This document shows, piece after piece, positions 31,155 through 40,295 of a DNA stretch of 64,000 nt (positions within the stretch are counted from its first letter, which is position 1; every line of letters begins with the position of its first letter). The position numbers and the translations under genes were made by a program. The DNA is from Sporisorium sorghi (taxonomy: Eukaryota > Basidiomycota > Ustilaginomycetes > Ustilaginales > Ustilaginaceae), in NCBI GenBank assembly GCA_023212695.1, contig JALCCG010000043.1, forward strand, positions 8,039 to 72,038, given 5' to 3'. The notes beneath the pieces were generated by a model. The model saw only the letters and a program-made list of their open reading frames with translations. It was not told where the DNA came from and did not search any database.

Positions 31155-31950
31155 TTACCATTCTCGATGAATGTGGTCAGGGTAGTAGACAAGCACATCT
31201 TCGTTCTCTGGTTGCATGTGATCGCGTACGGCTGCACTGACGGCAGGGGCCGACGATGCCTCTGTACGAGCTGCCTCTTCTCTAGCGGCTTCTCTAGCGG
31301 CTTCGCTAATGGCTTTCAGATGCTCGGCGTACCTTTGGATCAATATGCCAGCAACTATCTTGGTGACAGGCAGTTTGGTGTCAAGTTTGCCCCGAGGGAG
31401 GACTACAAAACTCCTCATGCTATTGCGATCAGCGCGTCGCGCCTAACGATCTTCTGTGAAGCCAACAGAGTGAGCAATCACTTACGGCTTCATAGTTCCG
31501 GTCGCGCGACCTCTTGCGCCTCTTAGACTGCAAGCCAGCAAGAACGTAAAGATCAGTGGAAAGAGTTAGATGAAGGGTTAGATGAAAGTCATGGACTCGG
31601 TTGCAACAAACACGACTTACGCAGGATCTTCCATACACCTGATCAACGAGGTCCGCCGGGAGTGCTACATCATCAGTCATGAGTTCTTCTGATTTTCGTC
31701 TTGTCCATCATCGCCGACACCTCACTTACGCAGTCTGGATGATTTCCTGGCCATGCTTACTGAGGAAGTCGTGCCAATGCCTGGGAGGGAAGTCTTGCAG
31801 CGAACCTGGCAGGTGACTCTTTTGCCAGACGGAACGCCACAGTGCTTTAGTTTCTGCAAAAAGACTCACGTCCGGAGGCGGGGGAGAGGCCAGGACATGG
31901 TCAGCGCCGATGAGGCAGAGGGCGATAAGAGTGAAGAAGGATAAGTGCAT
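31155..31950 (-). CDS. Cluster gene C, secreted protein, four exons
   Basis: Exons read 31730-31950, 31621-31638 (18 nt), 31486-31527 (42 nt) and 31155-31419, all in phase 2, giving about 181 residues. The first true ATG is at 31950, since the frame upstream opens only with TTG. The signal peptide is MHLSFFTLIALCLIGADHVL. The group-1 core reads ETKALW, SHLPG, HWHDFLSKHG and QEII. The last exon contains ILIQRYAEHLKAI, an Ala/Glu-rich helix, and the fullest group-1 C-terminal motif, DHMQPENEDVLV. One cysteine sits in the first mini-exon. It appears intact. It is the best reference copy for group 1 on this strand. Confidence 0.78.
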
Positions 31951-33420
31951 CTGTGGCAAGTTCGGGTCGCGATGGCAGGGAAAGGTGGTTGATGAAGTGT
32001 AGAGTCCGTTCTTTAAATGCTTTTGTGGAAGCAGTTGTTGGACTCAATTGCCGGCACGACCCACTCTGGTGGGGAGAGAGCAAATTTTTATAGCACTACG
32101 ACTCGGTGCGTTTCATGCCCTGGTCGCAGCGCTCAGAGGTCGTGGGCGGTAGCATTGGTGCAAGTTGACATGCTTGTCATGGCTGCACACCTTACAGCCC
32201 ATTTTAACCACTTGTTACAGAGGCAAGGTGGCAACTGTGCATGCCCGAAGGTTCACCAAGCAACATTTGTGACAGCTTGGCACGCACGTCGATCGATAAG
32301 GCAGAGACCTGTAGACAGACGGACGGTCTTGAGAAAGTGCATCTGCATCGTTTCTGTTCCCGCTTTTGCTGCTTGCTTTCGCGGTGTGCTCTCTGTACCG
32401 TGACGGCCTCATCTCGCGGTGCGTCTCGTGCAGCGTGCATGGTGTAAAATGTGTGAGATGGATAGGCTTCATATGCTCGCTTGTCTTCATTTCCTGCTCA
32501 AAACGCTGCTGCACAGGACTGCTTCTCGTGCGATAGGGCGAGGGCGTCTTGGCGAGCGGAGCTCGCCTCCCACCTTCATATGCCAGTTTTTCCATCTCTT
32601 CCTCCATCATCTTTCGCATCATCGCTAGGCTGGTCATCGCCTAGCGCACAAACATCCCTCCCCGTATTCCCTCCCTTTTGTTGCTCGCCCTTGCACTCGT
32701 TCAGCCCCCTCTCCGACGGGCAGGGAGGCTCATCAAGCTTTAAGGTCTTGCCACAGGCCGCAGCCGCAATCAAATCATCTCACATCCATGCAGCGAGTGA
32801 CGCGCAGCCGGGATCGACATTGACTGCAGTATCTTTGCCAACTGCTTTCGCGTTCTGCTCCATCTTACTTTGACGGTCACACTTTGCGCTGAAGCTTGGG
32901 TGCCGAGCTTGATGTCAAATAAATGGGATTGATAGGGCATGCTTGCTACCGTGTCCTCTTCTACGCAAGTCAAAGGCGAATAATCCACTGAACAAGCGAG
33001 CTCGACAGAACTGCGACGGTGGATGGGACATGGTGTCCAAAGATGTGAAGAGGCGAAAGCGAGAGGTCTCAGCCGCGGGAGCAATGCACAGCGCCCGAAA
33101 GGGCGGAAGCATGTGGATAGAGGCCATTTTTTAGATGGTTCCCCATCATCGTCTAGCACTCATTTTGACTGTAACCCTGTTCTTCCACCTGTTTGTAGCC
33201 TGCTGTTCGTTTTTGCGCTCTTTGAGTACCCCGAATAGCGTTCCTGCAGCCCTGTGGAGCTCGCAGGCGCCAGCAGAGGTCTCGTCAGCAATTCAAAAAC
33301 GTTTCCGGCTTTCTATCGAGTAGGTAAGGCTGAGATTTCTTATGAGAGTACGGAGATGATGGTGAGAAGAAAAGACGAGTTAAGAGGGCATCGAGCGAGG
33401 CATACTCAGAACGAAGGGGG
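31951..33420. other. Long intergenic region between cluster genes C and D
   Basis: These 1470 bases hold the C promoter (GCATTTAAAG on the minus strand near 32010-32020) and the 3' flank of D. Short open frames around 32200-32640 and 32940-33230 have no signal peptide and no family motif. I see nothing else that can be supported. Confidence 0.5.
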
Positions 33421-34395
33421 TCAGGCGAGTAGCGCCGACTCTCTCGTCCTCTCGCACGAGAGGCCAGAATCGCTTGATGGCAAGCGGAGTACGACCACCG
33501 CAGATGTAGCCGCTTCATTCGGCAGAGAATGCGAATGTGGACCTCTCGCAGTAATTATCACTCTGCGTAGATTTTCGGGTATGTCGACAAGCACATCCTG
33601 GTTTTCCGGCTGCATGTAATCCCAGACGGCTCGGCTGATGGGAGCAGCCGAAGATGAGGCTGCTCGAGCCGCGTCATCATCAGCTTTTTCCCAAGCAGGT
33701 CCAAGCGCCTGATACTTGGCGTACGCGCGGATAAGTGTAGCTGGAAGCGCTTTCTCGTGATCTTCATTCACCAGAACGAACCTTTTTCGGTTGGGATTTT
33801 CTGCGAGCTCCCTGAATCTGTCGTTCGCAGAAAAGGTTCCGAATTATTATATATCAGCACATCGCACCCAGCGACCCGCTGTGAGTCTGCTACGAGAAGA
33901 TGGGCACTCACTCTGTGAACAGCGGTCGCATTCCCCTTCGGTTCTGCTCTCTGCATGGTATGAACGCCGTGTGACACTGTTTTATGGTGAGTCCTGCATT
34001 GCAATGTTGAGAGTCATGTGTGTACTTACGTTCTAGGAAGTTTGTTGAATCTGCCCATGGTGAGCAGTGCCGATTTTGATGCCGCGAGTGCGGGTCCGGT
34101 CAGTTAAACGCGCTTCACACCGTTGTTTCATGAGCAGCAAGCGGTGGCGCTTCACTTACTCTTCCTCGATGATCTTCCCTCCGTGCTTCAAAAGGAAGGC
34201 TCGCCAACGATCCAAGTTAACGGTGCGCATTCCTGGGAACGTGTGTGCCGCTGTCAGCTGTTCATGGTCCCGGAGGGCCACCCATAGAGCTTTTGTGTCC
34301 TCATATTTAGCCACCTCCTCCTCCATGTCCGGGACCAGGCCGTAGCTAGTGCCGATGAGCCAGAGGACCAGAAGCAGGAAGAACGATGCGCGCAT
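33421..34395 (-). CDS. Cluster gene D, secreted protein with C-terminal extension
   Basis: Exons read 34160-34395, 34030-34050 (21 nt), 33912-33950 (39 nt) and 33421-33817, all in phase 2, giving about 230 residues. The signal peptide is MRASFFLLLVLWLIGTSYGL. The core reads DTKALW, FPG, RWRAFLLKHG and GKIIEE. The last exon has ATLIRAYAKYQAL and the motif DYMQPENQDVLV, almost identical to that of C. Where C ends shortly after this motif, D continues for about 45 more residues of irregular composition (including SCERTRE). This looks like read-through past a lost stop codon. The rest appears intact. Confidence 0.75.
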
Positions 34396-35479
34396 GTTTG
34401 ACGAATGTTGGCAGATGATGCAGAGGTGAATGTCGAGGTCGATAGGTCTGGGAGTAGCGCGATTCTGGATGCGTCTGTGTTTGTCCTCCTTTTATGCTTG
34501 TGCCGTCACAGGTGGCCAGACTTCATGCTGCGTCAGTTCGGTCTGCAATGAAGTCAGCATAGCCGGAAGGGTGGGACGAGAGATTGGCCCAGACCAAGCA
34601 TTGACGGTGGCTCCCAGGAGTCGTGTGCGGTTAGCACTACTGATGCCGGTTGTCAGTGTCGTCGTGTTACGCCCACAAAAACCTACCGATGACAGTTTTC
34701 GGAGTCCGTCCTGAATGTCCTCGCTGTGCTGGCGACGAGCAGTATGAGAAGCGCGAGTTGCGGATGGAACCAGCGTCTCTTGCTCCAAGATTGAACGCTC
34801 CTGATCCGCGCGTGTGGGGGGCCGAACGACCATACACGAGCATGTGGACGCTCAAGTCCATGAAGTGATCGTAACCCTCGTGGTCAATTGCACACGCTGT
34901 ACAAAACTCAACAACACCTCTCTTCATGTTGTCTAGTCCTCGAGCGCCATGTATACGTTGATGAAGTGAGAACCCCCCCCCCCCCCCGTGGGTATGAGAG
35001 TGTGCGTCGCTCGCTCATCGGCCTTTTCACCGGTTGATCGAACGGCGTTCGGCTAGCAATCATTGGTCAATGAACACTGGCTGTTCCCTCTCACCTTCCC
35101 TCTCACCTGCTCACACAGTTCTCACAGTTGTCACGATTGCTAGCAAAAACGTGTTAGAGATGGGCTGTTGCGCGTTGCCTTCGTCAAACGACGATGCTAC
35201 CGTTCATCAGTGCTGCCAAGGCTACTAGCGACACCCGACTCCTTCATGTTCCCTCCAGGACAACATCCTCGTCCCGGTCCCGTTATGGCACGACCTTGTT
35301 CATCACGGAGTTCCTTCGCTGTAGACCTTGTACCTCTGGCCGAGAATGTCAGAGCAGCAAAACGCCCTGGCGCGAGGGACTTCAATAAAGGAATGAAGCG
35401 CAGACCGAGTTGCTGCAGCAACAACCCGGAGCACCTAGGATCCAAATAGCTGCATGGTTGGACACCTGAGATCGCAAAA
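34396..35479. other. Divergent region between cluster genes D and E
   Basis: D (minus) and E (plus) are transcribed away from each other across this region, so it holds two promoters. A D-side TATA-like GCATAAAAGG lies near 34488-34497 on the minus strand. A 15-nt C run lies at 34973-34987. No gene is supported between them. Confidence 0.55.
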
Positions 35480-35489
35480 GAATATAAGG
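35480..35489 (+). promoter_or_regulatory. TATA-like box of cluster gene E
   Basis: GAATATAAGG lies about 100 bases before the ATG of E, at the spacing seen for the TATA-like boxes of other cluster genes. Confidence 0.5.
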
Positions 35490-35582
35490 AGCTCAACACA
35501 AGCACCAACCTTACCCTATCTCGCTCACTCCATACCATCGCACACACCCATCGTTCACCCTCAAAGCTCTCAAGTCCTAACT

Positions 35583-36390
35583 ATGCGCTCATCTTGCTTC
35601 ATCCTGTTCGCCTTCTGGCTCCTCAATGCTGGTCTTGCATTGGCACAGTTTCCGAACGCTGTTGGCCAGCTCGAAGAGACCAAAGCTCTTTGGAACACCC
35701 TCTCAGACATGAAAGGTCTGCCGGGAAAATACCAGACCCAAGAATTGAACATCTATTCCGTCGATTACTGGCACAGCTTCCTGAAGCGCCATGGCGAAGC
35801 TGTGATCGATGAAAGGTATGCGACCCTCTTCTTCGCGCGATCGTGATAGACGATGTTTGCATCTTCTTTGGATTGCTCAGTCTTGAAATCCCGAAAAAGT
35901 AAGCAGAGACACGATTGCGCGCCAGGAAGCCGAGTGCGAAGGAGCATATCTGACGTGCTTTGCTGGCGTCGTCCTTCTTTCCGCTTTGCAGAGGACCAGG
36001 TAGCTACGCCAAAATCTTGAGGTACGTATCCAGTTATCACAACTGAAATGCTTTCAAAACTGGTGGTAGAGTTTGACGCTGCTGTTTGTGGTGCTACATT
36101 CTGATCGAACCCAATGTGAAGACGTTTTCTTTGTCGGCAACAGCCTAAAGAAGTTTGCAAAAGATCCTGGCTCCGAAAACCTTTACCAGCTGCACGATCC
36201 TTTGACCCAAAAGATTGGTGCTCGGCTGATCGAAGCATACGCCGCTGATCGCGTCAACAACCCGCACGTCTATGACGTCGCCGATCATATGCGACTGTCG
36301 GACGAGGACTTGCTCCTTTTACGACAACAATCACCAGTCGCGTCAGGATTGAGCTCTGTCCAAACCGACGCGATCGCTCGCCGAGCGTGA
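35583..36390 (+). CDS. Cluster gene E, secreted protein, four exons
   Basis: Exons read 35583-35815, 35881-35898 (18 nt), 35992-36021 (30 nt) and 36144-36390, all in phase 2, giving about 175 residues. The signal peptide is MRSSCFILFAFWLLNAGLAL, with cleavage near LAQ. The core is a clean group-1 version: ETKALW, GLPGKYQTQEL, YWHSFLKRHGEAVIDE. The last exon has KKFAKDPGSENL, KIGARLIEAYAAD and the C-terminal motif DHMRLSDEDLLLL. It is the first copy on the plus strand, and the orientation switch between D and E suggests an inverted duplication. It appears intact. It is the closest relative by eye of F and G. Function is unknown; an effector role is inferred. Confidence 0.78.
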
Positions 36391-36901
36391 GACTGCAGCT
36401 TTGGTGGGTCCCACGCCGATGCTGATCACATGTGGGATGTGACTGGATCGGCGGGTAAGGCATCGCCACTCGCCCGCTTCTTCACCTCTGCCAACGACCA
36501 TTCTGTGCTGGCGCATGCCTCCTCTTGTTTTCACAGCGATCCCACCAACCCCCCTTTTTGTTCCTTTCGCCCACTCTATCCCGCTGTTGTCACCTTCACA
36601 TGCACGGCTGCGCCCTGCGGTGGGTCGGGAGCCTCCAATTCTTCACGCAAAGAACGTCTACTCCATCTACAATTCCATTATCCTTCTTTATACTCTGCTT
36701 GTGTTCTGACTCAGCTGTAAGGGAGGAAGGGATATTCCTAAGACTGAGGGTCGGCAGGGAAGAGAGAGGAAATGGTCAGAAGGTAAGGAAATTTCGGTGA
36801 GGCCGATCCCTTCCTTTTCAGTATGGATCTAGCTGTGACCACCTCTCTCATGATGAACAGGACTAGAGCTGGTGGGTCTGGTCTCGTCGCAAGCTCCAGC
36901 G
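36391..36901. other. 3' flank of cluster gene E, no gene seen
   Basis: This stretch runs from the stop of E to a short inverted-repeat element. No coding region or RNA gene is recognised. Confidence 0.5.
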
Positions 36902-37144
36902 ATAACGTCTGTTGTGTACTTATGAAACATGTGTACTTGTGGGCCAAAAAACATGTACTGCTGTGCAGTTGAATTTTTTTTCGCAAATTCAAAGCATCTG
37001 TTTTCGATGTACTGGTGTGGAGTTGCAAATTTTCGAATTTTCTCAATGGCTGAAACAGCCTATGGATTTTGGAAAATCTCAGTGTGTTTTCGCCAACGGT
37101 GGCCCACAAGTACACATGTTTCATAAGTACACAACAGACGTTAT
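36902..37144. mobile_element. MITE with perfect 44-bp terminal inverted repeats
   Basis: The arms 36902-36945 and 37101-37144 are exact inverted copies of each other over 44 bases (outer end ATAACGTCTG, inner end GTGGGCC). The centre of about 155 bases has no coding capacity. Reading the ends as TA plus ACGTC suggests a TA target duplication, as for Tc1/mariner or pogo elements. Perfect arms imply recent movement or recent selection against drift. It lies about 360 bases upstream of the expected start of gene F. Confidence 0.85.
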
Positions 37145-37504
37145 GGATTAGACTTGGTGGGGCCGTGCTCTTACAAATTTCTTGTTTGCTCGTTGACGCA
37201 TGGTTGTCACACTTACTGGCAACCAATGTGGCGTCCGAGATACAGTGCTGCTTAGACCTTGATTCTCAAGCAACCACTGACGGCTGCATCAATACTATCA
37301 CCCAACCACTGCTGATGCCAATTTGTGCTTCAACGAGACATGGCACAAGAATTGCGAGACGAGGATTGCGAAAGCACGTATAAGAAGCCTCACGCAAAGC
37401 CGAATAACCCTCCATCTTTACCAATCTTCTGCACTACCAACCCTAATTATCAATGTTCTATTGGTGCCAAACTACCCTCCTTCCCAGTCACTCAAGCAGC
37501 AAAA
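37145..37504. other. Upstream region of cluster gene F
   Basis: CGTATAAG near 37377-37384 is a TATA-like box about 125 bases before the position where the start codon of F is expected. An in-frame ATG at 37340 lies upstream of this box, so it would usually be outside the transcript. Confidence 0.5.
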
Positions 37505-38355
37505 CTGCGCTCGACTTTCCTCATCCTTACTGCTTCCTGGCTCTTTGCTGTTGGTTGCGTCTTGGCAACAGCTGTGGACAAATTCGCCGAGACGCAAATC
37601 CTCCAAAACCACGTTTTAGACCACCAGTACCTGCCGGGAACGTTCCATGCCCCCGACCTTGAACAATTCTCACCTGATCTGTGGCACAAATTCCTCAAGA
37701 AACACGGCGAAAGGATCATCAATTTTACGTACGTGAAGCACCATGGCTTAATACAGTACAGTACAGGAATTTACAGTAGTGCAGAGATGCGATCCGGCTT
37801 TTTAATCTTTTGCGGAACCTGTGAACAGGTGGAAACTCACCGACAAGGGGTAAGTCGACCCATTCAACCCGATGCCTTGGATATTTGGCAAGCACAACTG
37901 ACCAATTCTACTGATGTGCTGTCCCGCCGTGAGAGTATTAAGAATACGTGGTCGCATCACAAGAAGTAAGTGATCGTCAGCTCGAATGAAGATTTGGGTG
38001 CGAAGTGCTAAATGCAACTTTTGTTGTCGCAAACAGGATGCTAACCTTTGCAGAGGACCCTGCTAAAGCAAAAAATTTTCAGACTCTGAACCCTACCACC
38101 CAGAGGGTTGCTCTTACTCTGATATCCGCGTACGCCGAGCACCTGGAAGCCATAGAGGCCGTGGAGAGGGCCAACGCGGAGAGGGCTGCCGCTCAAGGTG
38201 CTGCCACGCAGGAGGTCGGGGCTGGTTCGAGCACATCTCATCTGACCTCTGGCACAGTACCTCACCTCGAAGCGGACGTTGCCGCGTATATGGCAAGGCC
38301 TGATGACGACTTGTTTGTTCCTCATCAGCACGATCGTGACCATTGGGGCTCGTAA
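37505..38355 (+). CDS. Cluster gene F, secreted-protein copy with lost ATG
   Basis: Exons read 37505-37728, 37829-37849 (21 nt), 37936-37965 (30 nt) and 38037-38355, all in phase 2, giving about 197 residues if counted from the position of the family's start. At that position the codon is CTG (37505-37507), where E and G have ATG before CGCTC. The signal peptide that follows is intact (LRSTFLILTASWLFAVGCVL). The core has also drifted: ETKALW has become ETQILQ, so its tryptophan is lost, though YLPG and LWHKFLKKHG remain. The last exon is well kept (MLTFAEDP, VALTLISAYAEHL, AAYMARPDDDLFV). The nearest in-frame ATG (37340) would add 55 residues before the signal peptide. It may be a decaying gene or one that uses a CTG start. 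Confidence 0.6.
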
Positions 38356-39167
38356 TCGGTGGCGTTTGCATGCCAAGTCAGAGCCACCACGGTCTAGTCA
38401 AACATGAAGGTGCCGCTCCCGAGATGCTCGTGCCCCGAAGCAAGCCCCAAGCTGAGTGCATGGGTAGCTCCCGATCGCCGTGCGGCTGATCTCTCTTCTG
38501 GTCACTATCGTCTTTGTGTGTTGGCAGTCGCCGCCAATCAATCACTCTTGTTCTCGTAGCTTCATCACCCTTTGCTCCCACGTTTCTTCGCCATGTGTCT
38601 TTCCTGTTCTCACTCGCTCGTGTACCGGTTCACCATGTTCGAATGCTCAGTTGCGCTCCTCCCGCAGCTCGAGAGCTTTCAAGCGGAGTGATCGGCTCCA
38701 TCTGCAACTCTATGATCCTTTCAACTCGCTTGTCTGCCGTAACGTGAAAGTTCTTAGGACAGACCTTGTTGCAAATGACCATAAATCTTGTGCGAGGATT
38801 GCGGGCCTCGTGGGTAGTGGGCTGATCTGGGGGCTTTTGGCATACAATCGCCTGACGGAAGGCCCACCGTTGTCACAGGATTACCACCTTCGCTCGCCAA
38901 GGAAGAGTCGATGTGGGCCGCTGCACGTGTGCCATGACAACCGTGGGGACTTGCATCTTTGTTGCCACCATCAAATCGTCAGAGCGGCCAGGGAGCGACG
39001 CGTCCTCGTCGCATCCCTGCTTTCCTCCATTCTCTGTCGATTCTTCTTTCTGACAAAGTGATCATAACCAGACCACCAACACTCCTGCGGATTTCAACAC
39101 CCTCAAGAATCAGGACCCTGCGTTCATTGACCATTGGCTTTGCAATCGCCACTCAAAGCCTCCCAAA
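38356..39167. other. Intergenic region between cluster genes F and G
   Basis: These 812 bases hold the 3' flank of F and the promoter of G. No gene with family features, repeat or RNA is recognised. Confidence 0.5.
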
Positions 39168-39949
39168 ATGCGCTCGTGCTTCTTCGCACTTCTCTGCTTC
39201 TTACTCTTTAGCGCTGACTACGTCCTAGCCCAGAAAATTCCGGCGATTGTGGCCGCAACCCCAGAGGCCAAAGCTCTTTGGGAACAGCTCTTCAAAGATC
39301 ATTAACTACCCGGCACGTTCAAAACGGAAATGCTGCAACACATTCCTGTCGAACCCTGGCAGGCTTTTCTCCGGGATCAAGGCAAAGAAATCATCCGTGA
39401 ACAGTGAGTCGAGCAACCTCGCCCTTTATAGATGACGAAGGTGGAATAAGCTTGACTCATCGAATGGCCTGCGGTAACGGTAAGCAGCTGGAACAGGATC
39501 CGACCCGAGTGAGTGCTTTTGTCGCAAACAGTTCACGAGTCTCACGGTTGCGGAGCAAGACTGACAAGTATTTCGGTTCTGCCGGCGTCATTGCAATCCA
39601 GACAGAGGGTACAAGGAATGGAAGAGGAGATGAAAGCGTAAGTTGCTGTACTTTCGGCTGCCCATTACGTGAGATGTGCTGATCGAAGATTCAAACCTTT
39701 CTTTCTAACGTCAGACTTCAGGAGCTTGTTGACCATCCAGGCCCGGAAACTACGGCGAAGGTCGAGGATGAAGACATCAAAAAGATAGCTGCTAGGCTGA
39801 TCGAGGACTATGCGGAGCGTCGTCATAGATCCTTTACGGCCCCTTCCGTCGAAGTTGCTGCCATGGAGAGCTGGGCTGAGACAGACGACGCATGGATGCT
39901 TGTTGACAACCCTTCTGCTAGGGATGAGCTTCGATCCAGACTCCTGTAG
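39168..39949 (+). pseudogene. Cluster gene G, copy with an early stop codon
   Basis: Exons read 39168-39403, 39488-39508 (21 nt), 39602-39637 (36 nt) and 39715-39949, all in phase 2. The ATG and signal peptide are intact (MRSCFFALLCFLLFSADYVL). The core reads EAKALW, then a TAA stop at 39303-39305 (codon 46) directly before LPGTFKTEML. F has Tyr at the matching place, so one base change could have made the stop. The rest of exon 1 (PWQAFLRDQGKEIIRE), all splice sites and the last exon (KKIAARLIEDYAER, then ESWAETDDAWMLVDNP) remain open. Loss must therefore be recent. Read-through of the stop cannot be excluded. Confidence 0.72.
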
Positions 39950-40295
39950 ACATCAGGACGCTCTTTAGTCTTTCATTCGGCGCCATTCCTGCTTGGCAGT
40001 GCGCGATACCATTGGTCTGCATCCGCGTGTCAAAGCCAATAAAATGCAGCTTTGAGAAACCATGTTGCGTCTCTGAAAGCCGCGCTTCGACTCTTGTGCC
40101 ATCGCTGTGGGGACTCGTACCAGCCTCCCTTTTTCGGCCCCGTGTCACGTCGTCTTTCCGACGAGAGATCACCTTCTCACTTCCTTTTTCAGAAAGTGTC
40201 TTGTTGCTGGCTCGGCTGTCTATTTCCGAGAGAGTACGTGAAAGTGAAGAATCACGCACAGCCCGTGCGAATCTGGTGTGGCGAATCGAGACAAC
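39950..40295. other. 3' flank of cluster gene G
   Basis: About 350 bases lie between the stop of G and the left end of a pogo-like element. No gene is recognised. Confidence 0.45.

Noticed and set aside
32215..32637. Open frame of 140 codons between C and D
   Set aside because: It has no signal peptide, no family motif and no splice context. Its composition is like that of other chance frames in the intergenic region.
34973..34987. C15 run as a telomere or recombination motif
   Set aside because: It lacks the fungal TTAGGG-type repeat and is a plain homopolymer. It may also be a sequencing artefact.
37453..37662. ATG at 37453 as the start of gene F
   Set aside because: It is in a different frame from the signal peptide and runs to a stop without any family motif.
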